Source: CAZDDB01 sp963843285
GTDB lineage: Bacteria; Acidobacteriota; HRBIN11; JAKEFK01
Assembly (NCBI GenBank): GCA_963843285.1
Contig: CAWJJO010000012.1
Coordinates: 372,001-436,000, forward strand
Length of the DNA: 64,000 nucleotides
Direction of reading: 5' to 3'
Shown: positions 16,956 through 26,333 of the stretch, piece by piece
How the letters are laid out: every line of letters begins with the position of its first letter
How positions within the stretch are numbered: position 1 is the stretch's first letter
The notes under the pieces: generated by a model
What the model was told of the DNA's origin: nothing
The model's input: the letters and a program-made list of their open reading frames with translations, nothing else
Database searches by the model: none
Made by a program: the position numbers and the translations under genes

Positions 16956-18725
16956 CTACAAAGGCAGGGTAATCGTGAATGTGGCGCCGCGGCCGTACTC
17001 GCTTTCTACAGAAATACTACCGCCGTGATTTTCCACGGCGTGTTTTGTGATTGCAAGACCGAGTCCGGTACCGCCCATCTCCCGGGAGCGGCTCTTATCG
17101 ATGCGGTAAAAACGTTCGAAGATGCGCGGGATTTGACCTGACGGGATTCCGGGACCGTTGTCCTTTACCTGGATTTCCAAATTGTGATCTGACTTCCGCG
17201 CAATCAGCTGAATTTGCCCGCCATCATCCGTGTATTTGATTGCGTTATCCAGTAGATTCGTAACCGCATCGGCGATTTGCACCGGATCAACGTTCAAATG
17301 GATTTCTTCCGGAGGTAAGGCAACGGTAAATGCCTGTCGCTTTTTCTGCGCCATCGGTTCCAGTACAGCCGCGATTTCAGTCAAGAACGACCTGACTTCC
17401 ACTGCTTCCCTTCGAAAAGGAGTTCCGGTATTCTCCACATTCGCAAGCTTCAGCATATCGACGACAAGATTCTGAACATTTCGAAGTTGCTTGTCCATGA
17501 TCTCTAGAAATTTCCTGCATTCTTCCGGACTTTGATAAGCGCCGTCCAACAACACTTCCGTAGACCCTTTGAGAGCTGTAAGAGGTGTGCGAAGTTCGTG
17601 ACTGACATTTGCAACAAAGTCCTTTCGGATTTGTTCCACGGTCTTAATGCGCGTAATATCGTGAAACACTAGCAAAATCAATGCATTTCCATTTTCCTGA
17701 ATCCGGGAAGCTTGCACTGAAAACGATCTTTCTCCCGCCGGCCCATAGAACTTGATCTCCGTTGCATCGGGGATTTCCGGATCGGGAACAGGTTTCAACA
17801 GGCGGTAAATGAAGTTTGAGAGTTGTTCGTTTCTGCTGATTTCCAGATAAGATTTCCCTTCAATTCTCTCCGTTTTCAAATCGATCATGCGTGAAAATGC
17901 CGCGTTAGCAAATACCGCTTTGCCGTTCTGATCTACAGCAAACACGCCCTCGACCATACGGGCCAACAGAGCCCGGTTCCGATTGTGCTGCTGCTCAACC
18001 GACTGGATCTTTTGGGTGAGTTGCATGGCCATACTGTTGAAATCCTGGGCCAATTCGCGGAACTCCATACTTCCTTCACCAACTGCACGCCGGGTCAGAT
18101 CACCGGAGGCAAGACGGTTTGCACTTTCGCGTAGCCGCTCAATCGGGCCGGTAATTCCCCGGGAAAAGCTCCAGGCGAACGGAAGCGAGAGAACCACAGC
18201 CAGAATCGCGGCAAGAATCAAGAAACGCGTGATCTCAGCCATCTGTTGGGAAAGAGTCTCGAGTGGAAATGCCAGGCGCAGTACGATGGTGTCGTGATCC
18301 CGCTTGATCGGAACTGCGTAGTAAAGCATTTCCCGTCCAACTGTTCGGCTGACATGCTGGTTAAAGACAGGATGCCCTGCCATCGCAGCTTTGAACTCGT
18401 CGCGATTCGCGTGATTTTCAATTTCTCTTTTCCCGAGGCGCTCGGCCCAGTTGTCCGCCAGCACCGTCCCGTCTGAAGCGATGATCGTAATCCGGTCTTC
18501 CGTGTGAATCACCCGCGCGATTTTCACCGGCTGCTCAAGCAAATCCGGACTGCTCATCGCCAATTCCGCCAGCACTTCCGTTTCTTTTTTTAGATTTGTC
18601 TTCAGATTGAACAGAGTCGTGTTGTAAAGATGACGATGTAAGAAAGCGCCAAATAGAGCGGAAGCAGCAAGAATGCAAATGATCAGAGAAAGAAAAAGCT
18701 TCCAGAAGAGGCGTTCAGGATGCAT
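16956..18725 (-). CDS. phoR: PhoR-type phosphate sensor histidine kinase
   Basis: 589 residues from the ATG at 18723-18725. A start upstream would overlap phoB more deeply; this one overlaps its last 11 bases. Domains: membrane segment about 10-30, periplasmic loop, second membrane segment about 165-185, HAMP about 185-240, PAS about 255-360, phospho-acceptor helix with NVSHELRTPLTALKG near residue 375, and HATPase with N-box DNAIKY, DNGPGIP, FERFYR and GGTGLGLAI motifs up to the C-terminus. It is the kinase partner of PhoB, and the operon phoU-phoB-phoR is complete. Unlike E. coli PhoR, it has a sizeable periplasmic sensor domain, as in Bacillus and many Acidobacteria-type kinases. Confidence 0.92.
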   Translation of the reverse strand: MHPERLFWKLFLSLIICILAASALFGAFLHRHLYNTTLFNLKTNLKKETEVLAELAMSSPDLLEQPVKIARVIHTEDRITIIASDGTVLADNWAERLGKREIENHANRDEFKAAMAGHPVFNQHVSRTVGREMLYYAVPIKRDHDTIVLRLAFPLETLSQQMAEITRFLILAAILAVVLSLPFAWSFSRGITGPIERLRESANRLASGDLTRRAVGEGSMEFRELAQDFNSMAMQLTQKIQSVEQQHNRNRALLARMVEGVFAVDQNGKAVFANAAFSRMIDLKTERIEGKSYLEISRNEQLSNFIYRLLKPVPDPEIPDATEIKFYGPAGERSFSVQASRIQENGNALILLVFHDITRIKTVEQIRKDFVANVSHELRTPLTALKGSTEVLLDGAYQSPEECRKFLEIMDKQLRNVQNLVVDMLKLANVENTGTPFRREAVEVRSFLTEIAAVLEPMAQKKRQAFTVALPPEEIHLNVDPVQIADAVTNLLDNAIKYTDDGGQIQLIARKSDHNLEIQVKDNGPGIPSGQIPRIFERFYRIDKSRSREMGGTGLGLAITKHAVENHGGSISVESEYGRGATFTITLPL

Positions 18726-19416
18726 GGAACGAAGGAACCTGTTCCCTGAGCTTGTATCCAAACGACTTGATCGTCGTAACAGCATCGGACAACAAGGGGA
18801 CTTTTTGACGCAGGCGCGTCATATGCACATCGACAGTTCGGGTGGAACCGTAGTAATTGTAGCCCCATACATGATTCAAGATCATATCGCGGGTAAGTAC
18901 CCGCCCCTTATTTTCAAGCATGTATAACAACAGCTCAAACTCTTTCGCCGTGAGCTCGACCTCACCACCGTTGTAACGGACTTCGTGCTTCACTGTATCC
19001 ACGGTCAGGCTACCGTACTCGAACACCTTTTCGGGAACAGTCCCTTCCCTTCTCCGTATATGAGCCTTTACCCGCGCGATCAACTCCTTAGCGCTGAACG
19101 GCTTTGTAACATAATCATCAGCTCCCGTTTCCAATCCCCTTACTTTGTCCGTTTCCTCCGCTTTCGCGGTCAACATGATCACAGGAACGTCCCGCAGCCG
19201 TTCATCCTTCTTTAGACGCTTGCAAACTTCCATTCCATCGAGCTTCGGCAACATCAAATCTAGAATGATCAAGTTGGGCACCACTTTTTCGGCAACTTCC
19301 AGAGCTGTAAATCCATCCTCCGCAACATGCACGCGATAGTTTTCTTTTTCCAGGTAATAACGTAATACTTCGATGATATCCTTTTCATCTTCAACCACGA
19401 GAATATTCTTTCTCAA
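18715..19416 (-). CDS. phoB: PhoB-type phosphate response regulator
   Basis: 233 residues. The receiver has E10/D11 and the phospho-acceptor D53 in LIILDLMLPK, with K near 102 in DDYVTKPFSAKEL. The C-terminal winged helix (about 130-225) contains ELTAKEFELLLYMLENKGRV and YYGSTRTVDVHMTRLRQKVP, closely PhoB/PhoP-like. The start codon is TTG at 19414-19416, inside a TTGA overlap with the phoU stop. No ATG near the conserved RKNILVVEDE start offers an alternative. Phosphorylated PhoB should activate the divergent pst operon across the 20.1-20.3 kb gap. Confidence 0.93.
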   Translation of the reverse strand: MRKNILVVEDEKDIIEVLRYYLEKENYRVHVAEDGFTALEVAEKVVPNLIILDLMLPKLDGMEVCKRLKKDERLRDVPVIMLTAKAEETDKVRGLETGADDYVTKPFSAKELIARVKAHIRRREGTVPEKVFEYGSLTVDTVKHEVRYNGGEVELTAKEFELLLYMLENKGRVLTRDMILNHVWGYNYYGSTRTVDVHMTRLRQKVPLLSDAVTTIKSFGYKLREQVPSFHAS

Positions 19417-20102
19417 TTCCGTGTCTCCGTGTCTCCGTGATCCTCTTCTTCCGCATGATGGCGGATGTCTTTCGCTTCCACCATATATACAACGTCCTCC
19501 GCTATGTTGGTTGCATGATCCGCAACCCGCTCCAGATGCCGCGCCACCAGAATCAATTGAAGTCCAGCTTGAATCGTTCGGGGATCGGAAATCATGTATG
19601 TCAGCAATTCACGGAATACCTGATTCTTTAACGCATCCACCATGTCATCGCGAAGCACGATCTCGCGAGCCTTGGCAGCATCTCCTTCTACAAGAGCGTC
19701 CAGAGCGTCGCGAACCATCCCTTTTGCGATTTCGGCCATCTTCGGGATGTCAATCAGCGGTTTGACCTCAGGAAATTCAAGAAGAATTTTGGTATTTTCA
19801 AGAATGTTCACAGACTGATCCCCAATCCGTTCCAGATCGGAGCTGATTTTCATAGCCGCGATAATAAAACGTAGGTCGTGCGCCATCGGCTGCCGTAGTG
19901 CCAGAGACTTGAAACATTGATCATCGATTTCCAGTTGCAACCTGTTTACTTCTTCCTCGAGCTCAGGAATGTTGTCCGCAATCGTAATATCACGCTGCAC
20001 AAGAGCCTGCACACTGTTTTGAATCATCGCCTCAGCCTTTCCGCCCATCCGGAGAATCTGCTGCTTGAGCGTATCTAATTCCGTATCAAACTGTCTCAAC
20101 AT
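19413..20102 (-). CDS. phoU: PhoU, negative regulator of the Pst/PhoR system
   Basis: 229 residues forming two PhoU helical-bundle repeats (about 10-110 and 115-215), with the metal-binding motifs IADNIPELEEEVNRLQLEID and, in the second half, VLRDDMVDALKNQVFREL. PhoU couples the Pst transporter to the PhoR kinase and silences it when phosphate is ample. It is the first gene of phoU-phoB-phoR. The last residues (DHGDTETRN) are encoded by a tandem CACGGAGA repeat rather than by family-like sequence, so the true ancestral C-terminus was probably at about AEEE. Confidence 0.93.
   Translation of the reverse strand: MLRQFDTELDTLKQQILRMGGKAEAMIQNSVQALVQRDITIADNIPELEEEVNRLQLEIDDQCFKSLALRQPMAHDLRFIIAAMKISSDLERIGDQSVNILENTKILLEFPEVKPLIDIPKMAEIAKGMVRDALDALVEGDAAKAREIVLRDDMVDALKNQVFRELLTYMISDPRTIQAGLQLILVARHLERVADHATNIAEDVVYMVEAKDIRHHAEEEDHGDTETRN
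19418..19440. repeat. Tandem CACGGAGA repeat inside the end of phoU
   Basis: TCCGTGTCTCCGTGTCTCCG continues TGA on the plus strand, i.e. three copies of CACGGAGA on the coding strand. It encodes the final HGDTET residues of PhoU and ends two bases from the TTG start codon of phoB. Similar A/G-rich direct repeats of the CGCAGAGA type occur between genes at 43979. Confidence 0.7.
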
Positions 20103-20121
20103 CGTTCTGTTTCCTCTCCGC

Positions 20122-20139
20122 CTGACGACTTACTGACGA
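20122..20139. promoter_or_regulatory. Putative Pho box, CTGACGA direct repeat
   Basis: CTGACGACTTACTGACGA is two 7-bp half-sites separated by 4 bp, an 11-bp period as in PhoB boxes (E. coli type CTGTCATNNNNCTGTCAT). It lies 20 bases upstream of phoU, so it may control phoU-phoB-phoR autoregulation. Confidence 0.5.
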
Positions 20140-20172
20140 TACCCTTACAGTCTTAATTCTATATTGATTTCA

Positions 20173-20189
20173 TGTTAACAGAGTGTTAA
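20173..20189. promoter_or_regulatory. Second putative Pho box, TGTTAA direct repeat
   Basis: TGTTAACAGAGTGTTAA holds two TGTTAA elements with an 11-bp period, resembling PhoP/PhoB direct-repeat sites. It is upstream of pstS and downstream of the first candidate box. Confidence 0.45.
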
Positions 20190-20247
20190 ATCCGAATGGC
20201 ATGAATTTACATTTCTGAAACATTGACTTGATATCGTTGCAATTGCT

Positions 20248-20259
20248 CCTCTCTAGACT
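20248..20259 (+). promoter_or_regulatory. pstS promoter core shared with the pst-linked porin
   Basis: CCTCTCTAGACT, of which TAGACT is a plausible -10, lies 55 bases before the pstS ATG. The identical 12-mer occurs at 26276-26287, 46 bases before the porin ATG. Both lie downstream of a TTGACTT. No good -35 at standard spacing is seen, as expected for an activator-dependent promoter. Confidence 0.55.
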
Positions 20260-20314
20260 ACAAGGAATCGCATAAACAATGCGATCAACCGAAAAAAAGG
20301 AGTGTAGGCACAAT

Positions 20315-21277
20315 ATGAAACGATATGTTGTTATTTTCGCACTGGCGGTTTTTCTTGCTGCCGGTTCCTTGTTTGCTGATGTAGTAAAGGTTGATCCTGC
20401 TTTAGAGGAATACAAACCGGTAAGCGGGATCTCTGGAAGTCTTTCCAGTATTGGCTCGGACACATTAAACAATCTCATGACCTTTTGGGCGGAAGGGTTT
20501 AAGGCGATGTATCCCAATGTGAAAATCGGGATTGAGGGCAAGGGATCTTCCACTGCTCCGCCGGCTCTGATCGAAGGGACCTCTCAATTCGGTCCAATGA
20601 GCCGTGAAATGAAAGCGACAGAGATCGACGCTTTTGAAAAAAAATACGGCTATAAGCCTACTCAGATCAAAGTGGCCATCGACGCGCTGGCAGTCTACGT
20701 ACACAAAGACAATCCTACAGCCGGTCTGACTCTAACTCAGGTGGATGGGATATTTTCGAGTACCCGAAAGAGAGGTGGTAAGGAAATCAAAACCTGGGGT
20801 CAGGCCGGACTGAGCGGAGAATGGGCCAACAAGCCTCTGTCTCTTTATGGCCGTAATAGCGCATCCGGAACGTACGGTTTCTTTAAAGAACACGTAATGC
20901 TGAATGGAGACTATAAGCCAACGGTGAAGGAACAGCCGGGGTCCTCTGCCGTCGTACAGGGCGTCAGTAGCGACCTTGGCGGTATCGGCTATTCTGGAAT
21001 CGGCTATAAGACTTCCGGTGTAAAGGCGTTATCTCTGGGAACTGCCGAAGCACAACTCATCGAGCCGTCTTACGAAAACTGTTTGAACGGGAAATATCCA
21101 ATTTCGCGTTTCCTTTACGTCTACGTGAATGAAAATCCGAACGAACCGCTCCCCAAGCTGGAGTCTGAATTCCTTCGCTACGTGCTTTCGAAGCAGGGCC
21201 AAGAAGTAGTGATCAAGGACGGCTATTTCCCGTTGCCTCTTTCCGTTGCAAAGGATTCTTTGGGAAAGCTGAAGTAA
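20315..21277 (+). CDS. pstS: PstS phosphate-binding periplasmic protein
   Basis: 320 residues from the ATG at 20315, preceded by AAGGAG at 20297-20302. Signal peptide YVVIFALAVFLAAGSLFAD, then a mature protein starting about residue 22. PBP_like phosphate-binding motifs are visible: GSDTLNNLMTFWAEGF (about 50), GKGSSTAPPALIEGTSQFGP (about 76-95) and RNSASGTYGFFKEHV (about 185), the residues that wrap phosphate. It delivers phosphate to PstCA. First gene of pstSCAB. A strong hairpin just after its stop probably sets a higher PstS level than the permease. Confidence 0.95.
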   Translation: MKRYVVIFALAVFLAAGSLFADVVKVDPALEEYKPVSGISGSLSSIGSDTLNNLMTFWAEGFKAMYPNVKIGIEGKGSSTAPPALIEGTSQFGPMSREMKATEIDAFEKKYGYKPTQIKVAIDALAVYVHKDNPTAGLTLTQVDGIFSSTRKRGGKEIKTWGQAGLSGEWANKPLSLYGRNSASGTYGFFKEHVMLNGDYKPTVKEQPGSSAVVQGVSSDLGGIGYSGIGYKTSGVKALSLGTAEAQLIEPSYENCLNGKYPISRFLYVYVNENPNEPLPKLESEFLRYVLSKQGQEVVIKDGYFPLPLSVAKDSLGKLK

Positions 21278-21284
21278 TCATTTT

Positions 21285-21316
21285 GTATGTGGGCGCGCGC
21301 ACGTGCGTCCACATAC
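21285..21316 (+). other. Hairpin between pstS and pstC
   Basis: GTATGTGG pairs with CCACATAC around a GC-rich loop and is followed by TTTG. It sits in the 50-base pstS-pstC gap. It likely stabilises the pstS message or partly terminates transcription, the common means of making more binding protein than permease. Confidence 0.6.
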
Positions 21317-21327
21317 TTTGAATTGAA

Positions 21328-23659
21328 ATGTCCTCCATACAGCCTCAACCCGAAATCGAAGTCGCACAACCACCAACTTCGATACCGCCTCCCCTCCAGG
21401 AAATTCCGAAACGCTTTCAACCACCAAGATCAGCTCTGCTCATGGACCGTTTCATGACGCAGTTCATCAAAGTGGGTGGATTGAGCATCATCACGGCTGT
21501 CTTCGGAATCTTTGTTTTTATCCTTGTGCAGATTTTGCCTTTGTTCCGCGGAGCTGAAGTGCATGAGCGTCGGACCGTACAGATACCGGCCGGTGATTAC
21601 CGTGCTTTCGGAGTAGATGAGTGGGGCGAGCTTCCATTCGTAATTACTGCCGACGGGACCATTTATTTCGTCGATCTAAAAGGGAACGCAGCACCGCAAA
21701 ATGTCGATCCGGGTTTTGCAGAGCAAAAAACGATTTCCGCATTTCAATATGATCCTACACGGCAAAAAATCATCTTCGGAACGTCCGACGGCCATTTTTC
21801 GATTGCCGAGATCGGATACGGCACCACATTTGACGGCAAGAACAGAAAAGTAATCCAGGCTCTGAAAGCCGGACCTTTCTTTCCGGTAGGACAACCGGGA
21901 TTTCCTGTGCGGGAGATTCGCTTTGCCGATTCGGATCAAAATAAACTCATCGCCGTCTTGCAGGATGTCGATGGAAAAACCAGGGTCTACACGGAGACGC
22001 TCGAACAAACTCAAAGCTTGATGGGAGCGGGGGAAATCGTGGTAGGCAAGCCATTTGATTTGACTTCTCAGATCGATGGCGAGCCAGCAATCCTATCTGT
22101 AAATATGGCGGCCAGTGATATCGTTGTGGCGAATCGAAAAGGGGAAGTATTTTATTTTGCCTTTAGCGGCGGCGACTTAAGGCTCATCCAGAGATTTCAG
22201 CCATTTCAGGATCTTCAGGATCCTGCAATCAGCTCCATGGACTATCTTTTTGGGGGGGTATCTCTGGTATTCGCGGCAAGAGACGGAACAAATCGGGTTT
22301 TCAGCCTGTACACAGAGGAAGGTGGAGACATCCGGAAGTTCGGGAAGACAAAAGAATTCGCTTCACTCCCAGGTCCCGCTACTTTTTTCGCGCCAAGCGT
22401 CAGGAACAAGGCATTTCTTACCGGTTCGGGATCGTTTGCTTCTCTTCGTTTTTCAACGACCGAAGATATCCGCTGGGAGCAAAATCTACCATTCCGGATT
22501 TCGCAAGCCGCAATCGGCGGAAAATTCAACAGTCTTTATTTTCTGGATACTCAGAACAAGCTTCACATCTATCAACTGAAGGATCCACATCCCGAATCCA
22601 GCTTGAAGGCGCTATTTGGAAAGATCTGGTACGAGGGGGCCAGAAAACCGGATTACGTCTGGCAATCGACAGGTGGAACGGACGATTTCGAACCCAAGCT
22701 TTCTCTTGTTCCGCTCATCATCGGCACATTGAAAGGCACTTTGTATGCGATGTTGTTTGCGCTGCCGATTGCGTTGCTTGCCGCTACGTACACTTCCCAG
22801 TTCTTGCACCCGAATTTCCGAATCATCGTCAAACCGATCATGGAAATCATGGCTTCGCTTCCGTCCGTCGTCCTGGGATTTCTTGCAGCACTGTGGCTGG
22901 CTCCCATTCTGGAAGAAAGAGTGCCCTCTGTAATCGTCATGCTTGTATTGATTCCTCTCTCGGCACTTCTCTTTGGATGGTTGTGGTCGCGTCTACCGAT
23001 TCAATACCGCGTTCTCATCAAACCGGGTTATGAATGGATCTTTTTTCTTCCGGTGCTGGTGATTGCAAGCGTGCTCTCCTGGCAGCTGGGACCGGTTTTG
23101 GAAAAGGCTTTGTTTGTCACTCAGGATCCGAGTACGGGGAAGCTCGTTGCCGATTTCCGTCTCTGGTGGCCGCATGCCACGGGATTGCCTTTTGAACAAC
23201 GGAACTCCCTGATCGTTGGATTCATGATGGGCTTTGCCGTCATCCCGATCATATTTACGATCGCCGAAGATGCGATGTCCAACGTGCCGCAGGCGCTTCG
23301 ATCTGGTTCGCTTGCGCTCGGTGCGAGCCGCTGGCAGACAGCCGTGCGGATTATTCTGCCGACTGCATCTGCGGGAATTTTTTCTGCAATCATGATCGGG
23401 CTGGGCCGCGCAGTCGGAGAAACCATGATCGTTGTGATGGCCACGGGCAATACACCGATTCTGGATTTCAACATTTTTTCCGGTATGCGCACGCTCTCCG
23501 CGAATATCGCTGTCGAATTACCTGGAAGCCCCTGCCCAGGGCACTCTGTACCGAACTCTTTTTCTGGGTGGAATGGCGCTTTTCTTGATGACATTTACGG
23601 TGAACACCTTCGCCGAAATCCTGAGACAACGTCTTCGCGAGAAGTACAAAACGGTATGA
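21328..23659 (+). CDS. pstC: PstC phosphate permease with large extracytoplasmic domain, one frameshift
   Basis: 776 residues after removal of one extra base. A first membrane segment lies at about 50-72; residues ~75-440 form a large beta-rich extracytoplasmic region; the permease core (about 455-770) contains the binding-protein-dependent transport loop with RSGSLALGASRWQTAVRIIL. Near residue 731 the frame leaves the family sequence after NIAVEL; dropping one G at 23524-23525 restores PEAPAQGTLYRTLFLGG and a normal C-terminus ending TGA at 23657-23659, which overlaps the pstA ATG (ATGA). As given, the frame runs on into pstA and mimics a 1334-residue fusion. Large-domain PstC proteins of this kind are known in Gram-negative bacteria. 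Confidence 0.88.
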
Positions 23660-25332
23660 GCACGGAAAACAAGACTAGTGCGGCAAAAACAAAGGCTGTC
23701 GGCGAGCCGTTTGTCTGGTTTACTTCCATGGGATTGACCATCGGACTTGTGATGGTCATTTATCTTCTCGGCCTCATTATCGCCAATGGAGTGAAAGTCT
23801 TCTGGCCGAGTCGCATCGCCAGGATCCAATTGCGGGAAGGAAGCTCGGCGGCGATCAATGGATCGTCATTCCTTGGCGGAGCGATTATCCACGAACAGAA
23901 AAAAATCACAAAGGCTCTCGAAGGAACCCCCGGCGAAGTGGAATGGCAACTGTTCATGGGAAACAAGGATCAATACGGGCTTTCATTCAAGTTCGTGGAT
24001 CACAAGGACGTAGCAGACGTTCAGTATCCGCCTGGAATCATCTCCGTTGAGCGAATGGAATATGGAGACGCAATCGGTTTTCCCAAATCGATCCAGACCA
24101 GAGGGAAGGGAGCTATTTTTGCGAACGACCCGAAGTTTCGCGCACAGCTGGAATCGATGGTGAGAGAGGGAGCGAAAAGGCGAGCGGAAATTAAGAAGGT
24201 TGAAAAGGGTCAAATCGGAAGGATCAATCACGAAATGGAGGAACTCCAGCTCCAGGAAAAGCTGATCCGAAAAGACAATACTGCATCCTCGCAAGAGGCA
24301 GCGCTCAAAACAATCCACGCGCGAATATCCGTCCTTCAGGGTGAATACGACGTTCTTGCGAAACGCGCCCAAGAATTGCGAGCAAAACAATCAGAAGATA
24401 CGTTCGCGTATTCATTGATCACTGGGGAAGAGAAGAGCATCGCCATGGGACAGATCGTCTCCTATAGTTTTCCGAACGCCATGAACTTCTGGCAAAGATT
24501 GGGATTCTTTTTTCACCGGCTATGGATTTTTGTGAGTGATGAGCCCAGGGAAGCAAATACGGAAGGTGGAATCTTCCCTGCCATCTTTGGCACATTTGTG
24601 ATGACACTTCTGTTGAGTGTTGCGGTGACACCTTTTGGAGTGCTGGCGGCGATCTACCTTCGCGAATATGCCAGGCAAGGTTTGTTTGTGCGATCGGTGC
24701 GCATTGCCGTAAACAATCTTGCGGGTGTTCCTTCGATCGTCTTTGGAGTATTCGGGCTTGGATTCTTTGTATATCTTGTCGGCGGGACAATCGATCGCTT
24801 TTTTTTCAGTGAGTACCTGCCGACTCCAACTTTTGGTACCGGCGGCATTCTCTGGGCTTCCCTCACACTGGCTCTCATGACCGTTCCTGTTGTAATTGTG
24901 GCGACCGAAGAATCATTGGCCGCAGTTCCGCGAGGCGTAAGGGAAGGCTCCCTAGCATGCGGCGCATCGAAATGGCAAACGATTCTGCGCGTGGTTTTAC
25001 CCGCTTCGGCCCCGGGCATTTTGACGGGACTGATCCTGGCGATGGCGCGGGGGGCCGGCGAAGTGGCGCCCCTCATGCTGGTGGGTGTCGTAAAGCTCGC
25101 GCCCAGTCTACCGCTGGATGGAGCGTATCCGTTTCTTCATCTGGACCAAAAATTCATGCACCTCGGGTTTCACATCTACGATCTCGGTTTTCAGTCGCCT
25201 GATTCGGAAGCTGCAAAACCGATGGTTTTTGCAACTACTTTCTTTCTGATCTTGCTGGTCGTTCTGCTGAACCTGGGCGCGATTGTAATCCGTGAAAGAC
25301 TACGACGGAAATATTCAACAGGGGCCTTCTAA
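23656..25332 (+). CDS. pstA: PstA phosphate permease with large inserted domain
   Basis: 558 residues from ATG 23656 (MSTENK...). A first membrane segment lies at about 22-45, then ~240 residues outside the membrane with a charged coiled-coil portion (about 165-240, rich in Lys/Glu/Gln). The permease core follows, with five further segments and the transport-protein loop VREGSLACGASKWQTILRVV (about 428-447). This long form resembles PstA proteins carrying a DUF3333-like N-terminal insertion. The start overlaps the pstC stop codon. Together with PstC it forms the inner-membrane phosphate channel. Confidence 0.9.
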   Translation: MSTENKTSAAKTKAVGEPFVWFTSMGLTIGLVMVIYLLGLIIANGVKVFWPSRIARIQLREGSSAAINGSSFLGGAIIHEQKKITKALEGTPGEVEWQLFMGNKDQYGLSFKFVDHKDVADVQYPPGIISVERMEYGDAIGFPKSIQTRGKGAIFANDPKFRAQLESMVREGAKRRAEIKKVEKGQIGRINHEMEELQLQEKLIRKDNTASSQEAALKTIHARISVLQGEYDVLAKRAQELRAKQSEDTFAYSLITGEEKSIAMGQIVSYSFPNAMNFWQRLGFFFHRLWIFVSDEPREANTEGGIFPAIFGTFVMTLLLSVAVTPFGVLAAIYLREYARQGLFVRSVRIAVNNLAGVPSIVFGVFGLGFFVYLVGGTIDRFFFSEYLPTPTFGTGGILWASLTLALMTVPVVIVATEESLAAVPRGVREGSLACGASKWQTILRVVLPASAPGILTGLILAMARGAGEVAPLMLVGVVKLAPSLPLDGAYPFLHLDQKFMHLGFHIYDLGFQSPDSEAAKPMVFATTFFLILLVVLLNLGAIVIRERLRRKYSTGAF

Positions 25333-25342
25333 AGGGGTTGAA

Positions 25343-26185
25343 ATGGAAATGACCGAAACACCACCACAACCGAAACTACTCGAGATTACCATACCGGAAA
25401 AGGAAAACGAATCAGCGGAAGGAGTCTCCGATTCAAAATACATTCAGGTCGTAAAATTCAATTTTTCTTACGGACCGGCTCATGTACTGCATGACATCGA
25501 ATTTGACATTCCGGAAAAGCAGGTCACAGCATTGATTGGCCCCTCCGGCTGCGGGAAAACCACACTTTTGCGATCCTTCAACCGCATGAACGATTTGATT
25601 GATGGTGTACATCATACAGGCGACATACTTGTGCGCGGACGCAGTGTTTACGATCCCCACCTGGAAGTCATTTCACTTCGCAAGCGGATCGGGATGGTGT
25701 TTCAGAAATCCAATCCTTTTCCAAAATCGATTTACGAAAACGTAATCTACAGTCTTCGTGTTGCCGGTCAGAACAACCGCGCTGCGCTTGATGAGACCGT
25801 AGAGCGCAGTCTGGGGGGAGCGGCGCTTTGGGAGGAAGTCAAGGATCGCTTGCAGGAAAGCGCGTTGGGGCTATCGGGTGGACAGATGCAACGCCTTTGT
25901 ATCGCGCGCGCGATCGCAAATCGTCCGGAAATCCTCTTGATGGATGAGCCCTGCTCTGCGCTCGATCCGGTGGCAACAGGAAAAATCGAAGAGTTGATCC
26001 GGCAGCTTCGCAAAGAATTCACGATTGTCATCGTCACTCACAACATGCAGCAAGCTGCTCGAATTTCGGACTATACCGCCTTCTTTTATTTAGGTAAAAT
26101 GATCGAATACGACACAACGGTCAAGATCTTCACCAATCCCGCCCAGAGACAGACCGAAGATTACGTCACCGGACGCTTCGGGTAA
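25343..26185 (+). CDS. pstB: PstB phosphate ABC transporter ATPase
   Basis: 280 residues from ATG 25343 with AAAGGGG at 25331-25337; an ATG six bases downstream is also possible. Walker A GPSGCGKTT (about 61-69), Q-loop FQKSNPFPKSIYENV, signature LSGGQMQRL (about 176), Walker B ILLMDEPCSALDP (about 195-207) and H-loop VTHNMQQAAR are all intact. The FNRMNDLI and NPFPKSIYENV segments are PstB-specific. A ~40-residue N-terminal extension precedes the ATPase domain. It energises PstCA. Confidence 0.95.
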   Translation: MEMTETPPQPKLLEITIPEKENESAEGVSDSKYIQVVKFNFSYGPAHVLHDIEFDIPEKQVTALIGPSGCGKTTLLRSFNRMNDLIDGVHHTGDILVRGRSVYDPHLEVISLRKRIGMVFQKSNPFPKSIYENVIYSLRVAGQNNRAALDETVERSLGGAALWEEVKDRLQESALGLSGGQMQRLCIARAIANRPEILLMDEPCSALDPVATGKIEELIRQLRKEFTIVIVTHNMQQAARISDYTAFFYLGKMIEYDTTVKIFTNPAQRQTEDYVTGRFG

Positions 26186-26198
26186 GTCCCTTTATTTC

Positions 26199-26224
26199 TC
26201 GCAAAGACCGCAAAGCCCGCGAAG
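26199..26224. repeat. Repeat family E, CGCAAAGACCGCAAAG type
   Basis: CTCGCAAAGACCGCAAAGCC then CGCGAAGG directly after pstB. Related A/G-rich copies are at 43979, 47276 (inverted pair) and 51361. Confidence 0.6.
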
Positions 26225-26232
26225 GAAAGAAA

Positions 26233-26287
26233 TGTTACTCTGTCGTAACATTTCTTTGACTTAGAAGAAACGGGGCCTCTCTAGACT
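26233..26287 (+). promoter_or_regulatory. Porin promoter region with inverted repeat and shared -10 element
   Basis: TGTTAC (26233-26238) and GTAACA (26245-26250) form an inverted repeat around CTGTCGT, itself similar to a Pho half-site. TTGACTT follows, then the 12-mer CCTCTCTAGACT (26276-26287) also found before pstS. This suggests that the porin has its own phosphate-controlled promoter. Confidence 0.5.
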
Positions 26288-26333
26288 GTCAGAGAAACAG
26301 TTCCTTAAATCGTCAATCAAGGAGTAAAGAAGC

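Noticed and set aside
21328..25332. Single 1334-residue PstC-PstA fusion protein
   Set aside because: Family sequence at the junction is recovered in another frame by removing one base, with a normal ATGA overlap between the two genes.
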